Part shown: positions 15,188 to 24,600 of the stretch, in pieces
Layout: each line of letters starts with the position of its first letter
Position numbering within the stretch: the first letter of the stretch is position 1
From: an uncultured bacterium
Lineage (GTDB): Bacteria; Planctomycetota; UBA1135
Direction of reading: 5' to 3'
Assembly: GCA_937919925.1 (NCBI GenBank)
Contig: CALFOT010000112.1
Location: forward strand, 1 to 34,977
DNA length: 34,977 bases
Notes under the pieces: generated by a model
Told to the model about the DNA's origin: nothing
Databases searched by the model: none
What the model saw: only the letters and a program-made list of their open reading frames with translations
Translations under genes and position numbers: made by a program

Positions 15188-16087
15188 ATGCCAGCGTTTC
15201 ACCCACTCCCGCAATTGCCGCCGCGCCCGCCGGCTGCGCACAAAGGTGACTGTGGGCGCGTGCTGGTCGTTGCCGGTTCCGCTGGCATGGCAGGGGCAGC
15301 CGCTTTAACCGCAACCGCGGCACTGCGGAGTGGCTGTGGTTATGTAGAAATCGTTTGCCCGAGCATCTTGCTGCCGGCACTGACGGAAGCGGTTCCTGCG
15401 GCGATGGTCCAAACGTGCGGCACCGCAGACCGCAAGCAACTGGGCTTGGAGGATGTCGGCATCATCCTGGAAGCTGCCGCGCGCGCAAATGCTGTGGTGA
15501 TTGGCCCCGGTCTGGGCGCGCCCCATGGCGAGCCGTGGGTGCCGCGTCTGTTGCAGGAATTGCAGGGCGCTTATCCGGCGCTGCCAGTCCTTTTAGATGC
15601 AGATGGCTTGAACCACCTAGCTGCCGCGCGCGTTAATTTGAATATCTGCGGCGCCAATCTGATTCTCACTCCCCATCCCGGCGAGGCTGCGCGTTTACTG
15701 CATTGGCAAGCGGCCGCCATGGTGCAGGCCGATCGCGTGGCCACCATCACCGCGCTCACTGCCGCCAGTGCTGCCGTCGTCCTGCTCAAAGGTGCAGGTA
15801 CTTTGGTGCAACAAATGGGGCAACCTTGTTGGCAAAATCACAGCGGCAACGCTGGCATGGCGACGGCCGGTAGCGGCGATGTCTTGAGTGGCCATATCGG
15901 CGCTTTGTTGGCCAGTGGTTTGCCGGTTTACGATGCCGCGCGGCTGGGCGCTTATTTGCATGGCCGCGCCGGAGATTTGTACGCCGCTGTTTGGGGGATG
16001 GATGGCTTGACGGCGACTGATTTAGCCCAGTGGTTATCCAAAGCGATGCAGGAGTGGCGCACGCATCCAAACGAGGTGCAGGCATGA
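15188..16087 (+). CDS. nnrD: ADP-dependent NAD(P)H-hydrate dehydratase
   Basis: This 299-residue ribokinase-fold enzyme repairs hydrated NADH and NADPH in the cytoplasm using ADP. The family signatures are all present: HKGDCGRVLVVAGSAGMAGAA (from residue 18), VVIGPGLG (103-110), LLDADGLN (135-142), LTPHPGEAARLL (160-171) and NAGMATAGSGDVLSG (221-235), which contains the probable catalytic Asp231. Many bacteria fuse this domain to the NnrE epimerase in one protein of about 500 residues; here only the dehydratase part exists, and no epimerase gene is in the window. Its TGA stop overlaps the next ATG (ATGA), so it is probably translationally coupled to the large exported protein downstream. The ATG at 15188 fits the normal N-terminus. 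Confidence 0.92.
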   Translation: MPAFHPLPQLPPRPPAAHKGDCGRVLVVAGSAGMAGAAALTATAALRSGCGYVEIVCPSILLPALTEAVPAAMVQTCGTADRKQLGLEDVGIILEAAARANAVVIGPGLGAPHGEPWVPRLLQELQGAYPALPVLLDADGLNHLAAARVNLNICGANLILTPHPGEAARLLHWQAAAMVQADRVATITALTAASAAVVLLKGAGTLVQQMGQPCWQNHSGNAGMATAGSGDVLSGHIGALLASGLPVYDAARLGAYLHGRAGDLYAAVWGMDGLTATDLAQWLSKAMQEWRTHPNEVQA

Positions 16088-18471
16088 AGTGGATGTTGTG
16101 TTGCTGCGTTGCTTGGTTGCCGTCGACGGTAATGTGGGCGCAAGCATCGAACGTGGATCTTGATGCCTGGATTCATGATGGTGTCGCCGGGCCGTTAGTG
16201 GTTGGTGCCGATGCCAACACCACCCTTGCCTGGCAGCTTGCACAGTTGCTTCCTGCGACTCACGGGATAGCGGCGCAAGTGCCTCCTACGGCAGCTATTC
16301 GGCAATCTGCGGTGAAAAGGGTGCTGCAATTTTGGGCCGCCGACGCCATCCCGCTGAGCTGGCAAGATGCCAGCTATGCACGTTTGCGCGGTCAAATCGA
16401 TCAAACCGCGGCAACCCAAATCGCCGCAATGTTGCAACAGGAATCGGTGCCGCGCCGCACCGAGTTATTGAGTTTATTGCTGGAAGCTCCATTTGCAGAA
16501 GTGCGTTCGGTGCTGATTGATTTCACCCTGGAGGAAAGTAATCCCGCTGAGGATCGCGGGCGGGTCGTCGCCACCCTGCTGTTGCTGGATGGCCGCCGTG
16601 CGCTGCACGAGATTTTGCCAACGATTCGCCCAGACGCCGAACCACCTTATTTGCGGCGGTTGTTTGCGGCATGGCGGACTTGCATCACGCCGGAGGATTT
16701 GCCATTGCTGCAAAAACTCGCCATGGAAGCAGAAGGCTTCGTGGGACAGTTCGCGCTACAACTTTGGGCGATGCACGCACGCAATCCGGAAGCGCGCATG
16801 TTGATTTTTAAGCTTGCCAGCGGCACGGACTCAAGTTATCGCACCGCCACCATGGCAGCCTTAGCACGCGGTGGGCTAGATCCAGAAATTGGCGCAGCAT
16901 GGGTGGCAGAATTGCAAGCTGGAGATCGCAACGCCCGCCGTTTGGCGCGCCGCTTCATTCCTGTGTTCGCCGGGGAACAAGCTCTCTTAGATGCTTACCA
17001 GCAGCGCGAGGCCGGCATGTCAGCCAATCAACGCAATCAGTGGATGCCCGATATTGCCCGTCTGTCGCTGCCCGCAGCAGCTCACATCGCGATGCAATGG
17101 CTGGTGGATGGCGGTTGGGCCAGCGGCGCTCCCGCGCGCAGTGTGGTGCGTTATTTAGCGCGCTCCGAGGAAGTGGATCCGTTGCTTGCCACCTTGCTGA
17201 GCATTGAAGATCTGCCCCAAGACATTCGTTTTCCTCTCGCCTTAGCACGCGGGCCTTACTCCGAAGATGCGCGCGTTTATCTACGCGCCGCATTGCCGCA
17301 TTTCCTCCCCAGTGAGCAGAGTCAAGTGTTTCAAATGCTTGCTGATCACGGCGCTCTCACAGATTTATTGCTGATGCGCGATTTCGTGATGGATCCAGCA
17401 AAGCCCAGCAGCAGTCGGGTCGAGGGTATGCGCGCACTCGCCACGGTTGCCGAAGCGCGCGCCCTCATGGGACAGTGGCGCGATCCTCTGCCCGAGGATT
17501 ATGAAATGCTCGCTACCCTGATGGAGTTGTTTTTGCTGAGTGAGCAAGCAGAGCTGCAGCAGTGGGCATTTTCTACCGCGCTCTCGCCGCCAGATTTTTT
17601 CGACGCCGACGAAAGGCGCGGCCTGCGCACTTTAACTTGGCGTGTGTTGGGCCAGCGCTGTGCCCCAGGAGATGCGGAGATCCTCGCTACAACCATTGCT
17701 ACTCAGCTGCTCGCCCAGGAAAGTAGTACCTTGCCCGGCGAAGCTTGGAGCCAGTTGTTCCGGTTTGAGTCTAACTTTCCAGAGCTTGCAATGGCCCTGG
17801 CATCCTATCTGAGCTGCAGTCGCTCACAAGGCCTGCATTCCATGACTTTGCCGGCCGATTTTGACAGCCATGCCGTCGCCGCGGATGTTTTGGTGGTCGC
17901 GGCTTCCTACCTCGCAGAAGCCGCCCCGGAAACGGCCGCGGCCTGGTTCGCCGATCTCGCAAAGCGTCCGCTGCAACCGGAGGATTTATTGCGTGTTGCT
18001 GGTTTGAGCGCCAGCCGTCTGCCCGCCGGACCTGCCAGCAACGCTGCCTTGGAACAACTGCTTGCCAATCCGCAAGCGTTGCGAGCCTACCCGCGCGTGG
18101 TAGCCCAATCTTTTGCTCCGGTCGGCTTGGGTTGGGTGTTGCTGCATGATCGCCTCGCGGAGCAGCACTTGTTGGTGCAGGTGTTGCAAGGTCAACGCCC
18201 GTTGTTGGATTTGCAAGTCCTGCTTGGGGGCTGGGTAGAGGATGGAATCCTGGCAGCGGCGGCCAACTTTGCGCTGGAAACAGGCAGTGAGGAAGCAAAG
18301 CGCTTGGCGTTAAGCCTGCAGCAGCGTCGCACCGTACACCTGCCTCTTTCGGGGGAAATTCATGCCGCCGTCGCCAAACTGGCAGCAAGCCTCGGCGCGT
18401 TGGATTTGGCGCAAAAGGAAGGCGAAATTGTGCAGCGATTAACGCCGCGGGATAGCACAAGCTCGCCATAG
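16084..18471 (+). CDS. Exported helical-repeat protein of unknown function
   Basis: I do not recognise a named family. The 795-residue product has a signal peptide (MKWMLCCCVAWLPSTVMWAQA) and is then almost entirely alpha-helical, rich in Ala, Leu, Arg and Glu. Repeating paired amphipathic helices, for example around residues 130-300 (RVVATLLLLDGRRALHEIL, then TATMAALARGG), suggest a HEAT-like or TPR-like solenoid, possibly a scaffold in the periplasm. I see no transmembrane segment after the signal and no catalytic motif. The frame is open upstream to 16030, but the ATG at 16084 overlaps the nnrD stop as ATGA and begins the signal peptide. The pairing with a cytoplasmic NAD(P)HX repair enzyme is not explained by known biology. 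Confidence 0.7.
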   Translation: MKWMLCCCVAWLPSTVMWAQASNVDLDAWIHDGVAGPLVVGADANTTLAWQLAQLLPATHGIAAQVPPTAAIRQSAVKRVLQFWAADAIPLSWQDASYARLRGQIDQTAATQIAAMLQQESVPRRTELLSLLLEAPFAEVRSVLIDFTLEESNPAEDRGRVVATLLLLDGRRALHEILPTIRPDAEPPYLRRLFAAWRTCITPEDLPLLQKLAMEAEGFVGQFALQLWAMHARNPEARMLIFKLASGTDSSYRTATMAALARGGLDPEIGAAWVAELQAGDRNARRLARRFIPVFAGEQALLDAYQQREAGMSANQRNQWMPDIARLSLPAAAHIAMQWLVDGGWASGAPARSVVRYLARSEEVDPLLATLLSIEDLPQDIRFPLALARGPYSEDARVYLRAALPHFLPSEQSQVFQMLADHGALTDLLLMRDFVMDPAKPSSSRVEGMRALATVAEARALMGQWRDPLPEDYEMLATLMELFLLSEQAELQQWAFSTALSPPDFFDADERRGLRTLTWRVLGQRCAPGDAEILATTIATQLLAQESSTLPGEAWSQLFRFESNFPELAMALASYLSCSRSQGLHSMTLPADFDSHAVAADVLVVAASYLAEAAPETAAAWFADLAKRPLQPEDLLRVAGLSASRLPAGPASNAALEQLLANPQALRAYPRVVAQSFAPVGLGWVLLHDRLAEQHLLVQVLQGQRPLLDLQVLLGGWVEDGILAAAANFALETGSEEAKRLALSLQQRRTVHLPLSGEIHAAVAKLAASLGALDLAQKEGEIVQRLTPRDSTSSP

Positions 18472-18509
18472 ATTGAACCTTATGGGCTGCTCTACGTTAA
18501 CCTGAGCAA

Positions 18510-19337
18510 ATGGCAAGGCTCCTCCTTACTGTCGCCGCTGGCGTGTTGGCCGCATTGGGTTTCCTCGCAGGGCCAGAAATCTTGGCATCTCAAGAACCGC
18601 AAGTTTTGCCGGCTCAAGAACCCGTGGCTGCGACAACTCAAGATCCGGTGGATCTTAGCTCCATTTATGCCGCCCTTGCGGCGCAGGGGGTCAAGGTGGA
18701 TGCCGCCAAACAGCTCATCCGTATCGATGCCACCATCGCTCAACGAGTGGAGCCGCTCGAGTACTTGCTCGTGCTGCAACCCCAGGGCAAAGATCACGAG
18801 GCCATGTTCGCCTGCCAAAACATCTCCGCGGAGGCCCTCAACACCGCCATGTTATTGCTTGGCGTTGAAAAAGGCATCAATGGTGAATACACCGCCACTA
18901 CGCCGCCACCCACGATGGAAGAGGTGCAAAATGGCGCCGCCCCTTATTCCTATGAGCCAGCCTCGGGCGATGGTTTTTATATTTACGCGGAGTGGCAGCG
19001 GCAAGTTGGCGACCACATCGAACGTTTCCGCTACCGTGCCGAAGATTTGGTGCTGAACATTCGCGATGAAACCACCTACCAGCGTGGTCGCTGGGTGTAT
19101 CTTGGTTCGCGTTTTGTGCGCCCGCACAAAGACGCTGAGGAATTCTTCGCTGCACAAGGCGAGGGTAACTTAGTGAGCTTGGTGAACTTCTCACCGGCCA
19201 ACCATCTTTTGACGGGCGCAGATCCATCGGCAGATAACCAGAACATTTGGTACCCGAATGTCTATATGCTGCCCGCCATCGGTTTCCCGGTGGAAATTGT
19301 TTTTAGCCGCCAACTTCTTGGCGACGGCCCCAACTAG
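18510..19337 (+). CDS. Exported YdjY-domain protein
   Basis: This 275-residue protein begins with a hydrophobic signal (LLLTVAAGVLAALGFLAG). Three eight-residue repeats follow, starting QEPQVLPA, QEPVAATT and QDPVDLSS (residues 28-51), probably a flexible linker. Residues about 57-210 match the YdjY domain: IRIDATIAQRVEPLEYLLVL, then GKDHEAMFACQNISAEALNTAMLLLG. YdjY proteins are frequent in Planctomycetota and are probably periplasmic; their function is not known. The ATG at 18510 has no obvious ribosome site, and 38 bases separate it from the gene upstream. The next gene begins 16 bases after its stop. Confidence 0.72.
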   Translation: MARLLLTVAAGVLAALGFLAGPEILASQEPQVLPAQEPVAATTQDPVDLSSIYAALAAQGVKVDAAKQLIRIDATIAQRVEPLEYLLVLQPQGKDHEAMFACQNISAEALNTAMLLLGVEKGINGEYTATTPPPTMEEVQNGAAPYSYEPASGDGFYIYAEWQRQVGDHIERFRYRAEDLVLNIRDETTYQRGRWVYLGSRFVRPHKDAEEFFAAQGEGNLVSLVNFSPANHLLTGADPSADNQNIWYPNVYMLPAIGFPVEIVFSRQLLGDGPN

Positions 19338-19353
19338 TGCGAAAATTCAGGTC

Positions 19354-20553
19354 ATGAACCCAGACCCCAACAAGACAGGTCTATTTCTGGTCGGCGTGCG
19401 TGGCGCCATCGGCACAACCGTGTTGCACGGCATCGAAGGTTTGCGTTCTGGCATGCCCCCCATTGGCATGGTCACGGCCGGCCCCGAATTCGCTGATTTA
19501 GATTGGGCGGATGTCGAGCGTTTTTTTGTGACGGGCTGGGATGTCGCGGGCAATGCCCATCGTTCCGCCGATGATCTTGCGCGCATTGGCGTGTTGCCAA
19601 CGGATTTGGTCGAGCTGAGTGGGGGGCTGCGCGATCGTTTGGAAATGTCGATTGCTCCGGGTGTGCCAGAACCCGAAGATCGCCAGTTGGTTGATCCGCG
19701 CGCCGCGGCACGCTTGGATCTTTCTGCTGTGGAAATGGTGAAAGCCTTACGCGGCGACATTCGCGAATGGATGAGTGAGTTGCGCACGCGTAAAGCGGTG
19801 GTGATTTACCTCGCCTCGGCCGAGCGCTTTCGGGAGTTGCCGCAAGCATGGATGGATGCGACAGCCAATCCCATGAAGTTGCTCATCACTGCCCCGGACG
19901 ATATTTCGCGCTCCATCCTGTATGCACTCGCTGCGATTGAAGAAGGTGTGCCGTTTGTGAATTTCACCCCGGCGCCGGGCGCGGCAGTACCTGCGGTGGC
20001 GGCCTATGCGCGGCGCAAAAATGTGCCGGTGCTGGGCAACGATGGCAAGACTGGTGAAACTCTGGTCAAAACTGCTTTGGCGCCAATGTTTCGTGACCGG
20101 CGTTTGCAGGTGATGGCATGGGAGGGCTACAACATGCTCGGCAATAAAGATGGCGCGGCGCTGGAAGATCCAGCGCGCAAACGCACCAAGGTTGCGAATA
20201 AAGATGGAGTGTTGCCCGCGATTTTGACGGAGAGTCCAGGTATGCATGTGGGTGTGCGGATTGATTTTGTGCCAAGTTTGCACGATTGGAAAACCGCCAT
20301 GGATTATGTGCACTTCCAAGGCTTCCTTGGCGCCAAAATGAGTATGCAGTTCACTTGGCAAGGTAGTGATTCCGCGCTTGCAGCACCGCTGGTTTTGGAT
20401 TTGGCGCGCTTGGCGCTGATGGCGCAAAGTCGTGGCGAAGGCGGCCCTTTGCATGCTGCCGCCGCATTTTTCAAGAAGCCACTCGAAGTGGAAGAGCATG
20501 ATTTCCACCGGCAGATGGATCTGCTGCGCACGTGGTTAAGACCAGCGACCTAG
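19354..20553 (+). CDS. ino1: Inositol-3-phosphate synthase
   Basis: This 399-residue NAD-dependent enzyme converts glucose 6-phosphate to inositol 3-phosphate, the first committed step to inositol lipids and inositol-based solutes. The NAD-binding loop is VGVRGAIGTTV (13-23). GNDGKTGETLVKT (228-240) and GYNMLGNKDG (258-267), followed by KRTK (276-279), are the family's catalytic-core motifs. LITAPDD (177-183) and FVNFTPAPG (201-209) also fit. The ATG at 19354 is chosen because it places the NAD loop at the normal distance; the longer upstream frame overlaps the YdjY gene. CAGGT upstream is a weak ribosome site. It shares 22 bases with queA. Inositol synthase is common in Actinobacteria, Archaea and Planctomycetota but rare in many other bacteria. 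Confidence 0.93.
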   Translation: MNPDPNKTGLFLVGVRGAIGTTVLHGIEGLRSGMPPIGMVTAGPEFADLDWADVERFFVTGWDVAGNAHRSADDLARIGVLPTDLVELSGGLRDRLEMSIAPGVPEPEDRQLVDPRAAARLDLSAVEMVKALRGDIREWMSELRTRKAVVIYLASAERFRELPQAWMDATANPMKLLITAPDDISRSILYALAAIEEGVPFVNFTPAPGAAVPAVAAYARRKNVPVLGNDGKTGETLVKTALAPMFRDRRLQVMAWEGYNMLGNKDGAALEDPARKRTKVANKDGVLPAILTESPGMHVGVRIDFVPSLHDWKTAMDYVHFQGFLGAKMSMQFTWQGSDSALAAPLVLDLARLALMAQSRGEGGPLHAAAAFFKKPLEVEEHDFHRQMDLLRTWLRPAT

Positions 20554-21605
20554 ATTTTGATTTGCCCGAGCGGTTGATTGCAAGTCATCCGCCAGCGACG
20601 CGCGCCGCCGCACGCTTGATGGTGGCGCATGCAAAGAGTGGCGCGCTGCAGTTCACGCAGTTCGCGGCGTTGCCACAGTTTTTGCGCGCAGGCGATCTGC
20701 TGGTGTTAAACGACACCCGCGTCTTGCCGGCCCGCTTGAAACTACACAAACTCACCGGCGGCGTGATTGAGGGTTTGTTCCTGTACGAAAATGCCGACGG
20801 CACCGCGCGTTGCATGATGTCCGGAGGGCGTCTGCGTGAAGGCGTAGAATTGGTCGCCGCAGAGCCGGCCGGGGAACGCACAGCGATATTGCGCTTGGTG
20901 CAAAAACGAGAACGCGGCGAATGGCAGGTTCAAAAGTTAAGCGCAGATTCCTGGATCACTTTATTAGAGCGGATTGGCTCCACACCTTTACCGCCGTACA
21001 TTCGGCGTTTGCGCATCGCTGCGCGAGAGGCAGATGATTCCGTTGAAGACCGTGAGCGTTATCAAACATTGTGGGCGCAACAAAATGGTTCCGTCGCCGC
21101 GCCCACTGCCAGTTTGCATTTCGACGCGGACCTGTTGCAGCGCCTCGTGCAATTAGGGGTGCAGTTTGCGCACCTCACTTTGCATGTAGGCCAAGGCACT
21201 TTTTTGCCGGTTGATTGCGAGCGGCTGGAAGACCATCCCATGCACTCCGAGCGCTTTATCGTAGGCGCCGAGCTAGAGGAACAGTTGCGTTTGACCCGAG
21301 AACACGGTGGCCGCGTGATTGCTGTGGGCACGACCGTTTGCCGAGCACTCGAAGCGTGGGCGCGCGGCGATCGCGTACAAACCGAGCTGCTTATTCTACC
21401 GGGCTTTGAATTTCAAATCGTGGATGCTCTCATCACCAACTTTCACACTCCACGTTCCACCTTGTTGGCCCTAGTCGCTGGCGTGGCTCAAGCACAAGGT
21501 GCAGAAGATGGACTCGCTTTCGTCAAAACGGCATACGCCGCAGCCATTGCCGAAAACATGCGTTTCTATAGCTACGGCGATGCCTCGTTGTGGCTGCGAG
21601 ATTAG
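20532..21605 (+). CDS. queA: S-adenosylmethionine:tRNA ribosyltransferase-isomerase
   Basis: This 357-residue enzyme makes epoxyqueuosine in tRNA by moving the ribosyl part of SAM onto preQ1 at the wobble position of His, Asp, Asn and Tyr tRNAs. The match is full-length: TSDLDFDLPERLIA at the N-terminus, LVLNDTRVLPARL, PLPPYIRR, AAPTASLHF, HVGQGTF, VGTTVCRALE, and ITNFHTPRSTLLALV near the C-terminus. The conserved N-terminus requires a start at or near the GTG at 20532, inside the last 22 bases of the inositol synthase gene, so the two are probably coupled. Its stop interlocks with that of the convergent RND gene. It is slightly longer than the usual 340-350 residues. Confidence 0.95.
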   Translation: MVKTSDLDFDLPERLIASHPPATRAAARLMVAHAKSGALQFTQFAALPQFLRAGDLLVLNDTRVLPARLKLHKLTGGVIEGLFLYENADGTARCMMSGGRLREGVELVAAEPAGERTAILRLVQKRERGEWQVQKLSADSWITLLERIGSTPLPPYIRRLRIAAREADDSVEDRERYQTLWAQQNGSVAAPTASLHFDADLLQRLVQLGVQFAHLTLHVGQGTFLPVDCERLEDHPMHSERFIVGAELEEQLRLTREHGGRVIAVGTTVCRALEAWARGDRVQTELLILPGFEFQIVDALITNFHTPRSTLLALVAGVAQAQGAEDGLAFVKTAYAAAIAENMRFYSYGDASLWLRD

Positions 21606-24600
21606 CTCGCAGGCCGCGCTAAAGTAGCCGCCTGCTTGCGGAACATCGCGTAGTAGGTGGTTGGGATGACCACTAATGTGAAGGCGGTGGAGGCAAGCAG
21701 GCCGAAAATCAGCGCCCACGCTAGGCCCGAGAAGATGGGGTCGAAGGTGATGGGAATCGCGCCGATCGCGGTGGTGGCGGCCGTCAGCAGAATCGGACGC
21801 ATCCGCACCAGGCCGGAATCCAGGATGGCGGTTTCGAGTTTGACCCCTTCCGCCACCGCGTTTTGAATGAACTCAATCAGCACAATGGCGTTGCGCACCA
21901 CAATCCCACCGAGTGCAATCATGCCGATCATGGCGGTGGCGGTGAAGAACACCGGCGTGGCGTATCCACCGACGGGGCGATCGACCAGAATGTTCAATAA
22001 CCAGAAGCCCGGCAGAATGCCGATGGCCGTGAGTGGAATCGCAGACATGATCAGCAGTGGCATCACCCAACTTGAGGTTTGAATGACCAGCAGCACAAAA
22101 ATGCCGAGGAGTGCTGCGCCGAATGCTAAGCCTAAGTCGCGGAACACTCGGATGGTAACCTTCCATTCGCCTTCGCCAGCCCATTCAATCCAAGTATTGC
22201 CTAATTCGGGGCTATCATTTAAATCCGCTTGCAAAGCAAAGATGGCTTCGACGGGGGAGCGCCCAGCCATTTCACTGCGCACGAACACGACACGCTCTAA
22301 ATTTTTATGGTAAATCGATGGCGACGTGCGGGTGCTTACAAATTTGCCGATTTCCGCAAGCTCCACAGCCTTGCCGGTGCTGCCCATTACCTTTAATCCT
22401 TGCAGGCTTGCTATACCAGTGCGATCCGTGCGTTGCAGTTGCACGCGAATCGGCAACGGCTGACGTTCGTAGTTGCTGTGCAAGAAAGCGGCTGCATCGT
22501 CGCCGAGTGCCAGCCGCAGAGTTGCGGTCACGCTATCGTTATCAATACCATGCAAAGCGGCCTTTTCGCGATCAAGAACGAACTCCCAATGTTCGCGGGG
22601 CGTATCCACGCTGTCATCTAAATCCACCACGCCTGGTTCCGTGTGCATGCGTTTGCTGACCACACCAGCGGCGTGAATCAGCTCCTCGTATTCTGCTCCC
22701 CGTTCGCCATAGACTTCCGCCACCACACTTGCGAGCACCGGCGGCCCGGGAGGAGATTCCACCAAGCTCAACACCGCTCCATGCGCATGGGCGATGGCTG
22801 ACAGGCGATCGCGAATCCGTAAACCAATGTCGTGGCTTTGCATGGTGCGCTGCTCTTTGGCTGCCAAATTGATACGGATATCGCCAACATTGGAGGCGCT
22901 ACGGAAGAAGTAGTGCCGCACCAAACCGTTGAAATAGATGGGGCCGTGGGTTCCGGTGAAAGTCGTGAAATTGACGATTTCTGGAATGCTGGCCAGCTCC
23001 GTTTCCAAATCACGCATGGCGGCATCGGTGTTTTCGAGGGAGGTACCCTCCGGCATATCAATCACCAACAACAGTTCATCTTTATTGTCAAAAGGAAGAA
23101 TCTTCATCGGCACGCGGCCAGTCACTGCGAGCATTCCGGAGCCGCCGAGTAGCAACAAAATACCCACGAGTAAAGCCCAACGCTGCCGGCGCGACTTCAA
23201 AAACCCACTCATGGCTCTGCGGTACAAACGGTGGAAGGAAGGCTCCTTCACCTTTTTGCCTGCGGCGGGATCCTCTTGGACAGGCTGATTTCCACCATCG
23301 AGACCTTTTTTGCGCAGCAATTTGTAGGCAGCCCAAGGCACCACACTCAATGCTGCCACGGTAGAGAAAATTACGGTCAACGGAACCGTTCCCGCCATCG
23401 GCTCCATGTAGGGTCCCATCATGCCCGTGATGAAAAACATCGGCAGGAAGGAAACAATTACCGTCAAGGTGGACATAATCACGGGCGGTAAAACTTCGCC
23501 AACACCATCCAAAGTGGCTTTCTTGCCGTTACTGAGTTTTTTAAGAATGTGCCGCTGGATGTTGTCCACATTGGTGATGGGATCATCTACCACCAAGCCA
23601 AGCGTGAGGATGAGGGCAAACATCGTCACGCGGTTGATGGTGTAACCCAGCAGCATGTTGGTGAAAAGTGCCAGTGAAAAGGACACTGGAACGGCCAAGG
23701 CCACAATCAAGCCTTCGCGCCAACCCAAGAAAAACATCAACAACCCCACGACTGAAATCATCGCAAACAGCAGCGAAGACAGCAGTTCATCTACTTTGGC
23801 ATCTGCAGTTTGGCCGTTATCCCGCGTGACGCGGACGAGAACCCCATCGGGAATGATGGTGCGTTTCAACTCCTCCATGCGCGCGCGTACAGCGGCTGCT
23901 ACCGCAACAGCATTGGTGCCCTTTTTCTTCGAAACTGCGAGCGTGACGGAAGGAAAAGAACTGCCAGCCAAGTGCTCGGTATCGGCCGGGCCAAATCCAA
24001 TCCTTGTGTAGCTGCTAGCTTCCGCAGGGCCAAAACTTACCGTCGCGACATCACGCAAATAAATCGGCGTTTGTTGGTAGACGCCCACCACTAAAGCACT
24101 CACATCTTCAACATCCGCTAAATATGGTCCGGCCACCACGGCAGTTTCCTGCCCACCACGGACAAAGTTGCCGGCGGAAACCGATGCGTCTGCAAGGCCG
24201 ATGCTGCGATACAGCTGCAGCAGGGTGATGTTGTAGGCGGCAAGGGCTTCGGGATCCGGAGTGACACGAACCTCCGCGGTGCGTCCTCCAACCACCCGCG
24301 TTTTCGAGACATCCGCAACGCGATCGAGGTGGGCGCGCACTTCTTCGCCGATGCGCCGCAGTTCGAAATCATCGTAGGTATCTGAGTGCAGAGCCATAGT
24401 GACAATCGGCACATCGTCAATCTCTACCGGTTGGACCACCCAACCGCCAACGATGGCAGGCACCAAGTTAATCTGCGAGGAAACGCTGCTGTGAACCTTG
24501 ATTAACGAGTCTTCGCGGTCTTCACCGACAAAAAAACGCACCGTAACTACCGCGCGATCACGCTGCGAGATGGAGTAAACATATTCCACCCCATCGATCT

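Noticed and set aside
15132-15380. N-terminal extension of the methyltransferase across the divergent region
   Set aside because: It would overlap nnrD by almost 200 bases; the residues are shadow-like and the methyltransferase domain is complete from 15131.
17771-18469. 232-residue open frame on the minus strand
   Set aside because: It is antisense to the end of the exported helical-repeat protein; its Pro/Arg-rich translation is typical of GC-rich shadows.
19747-20508. 253-residue open frame on the minus strand
   Set aside because: It is antisense to inositol-3-phosphate synthase motifs and shows shadow composition.
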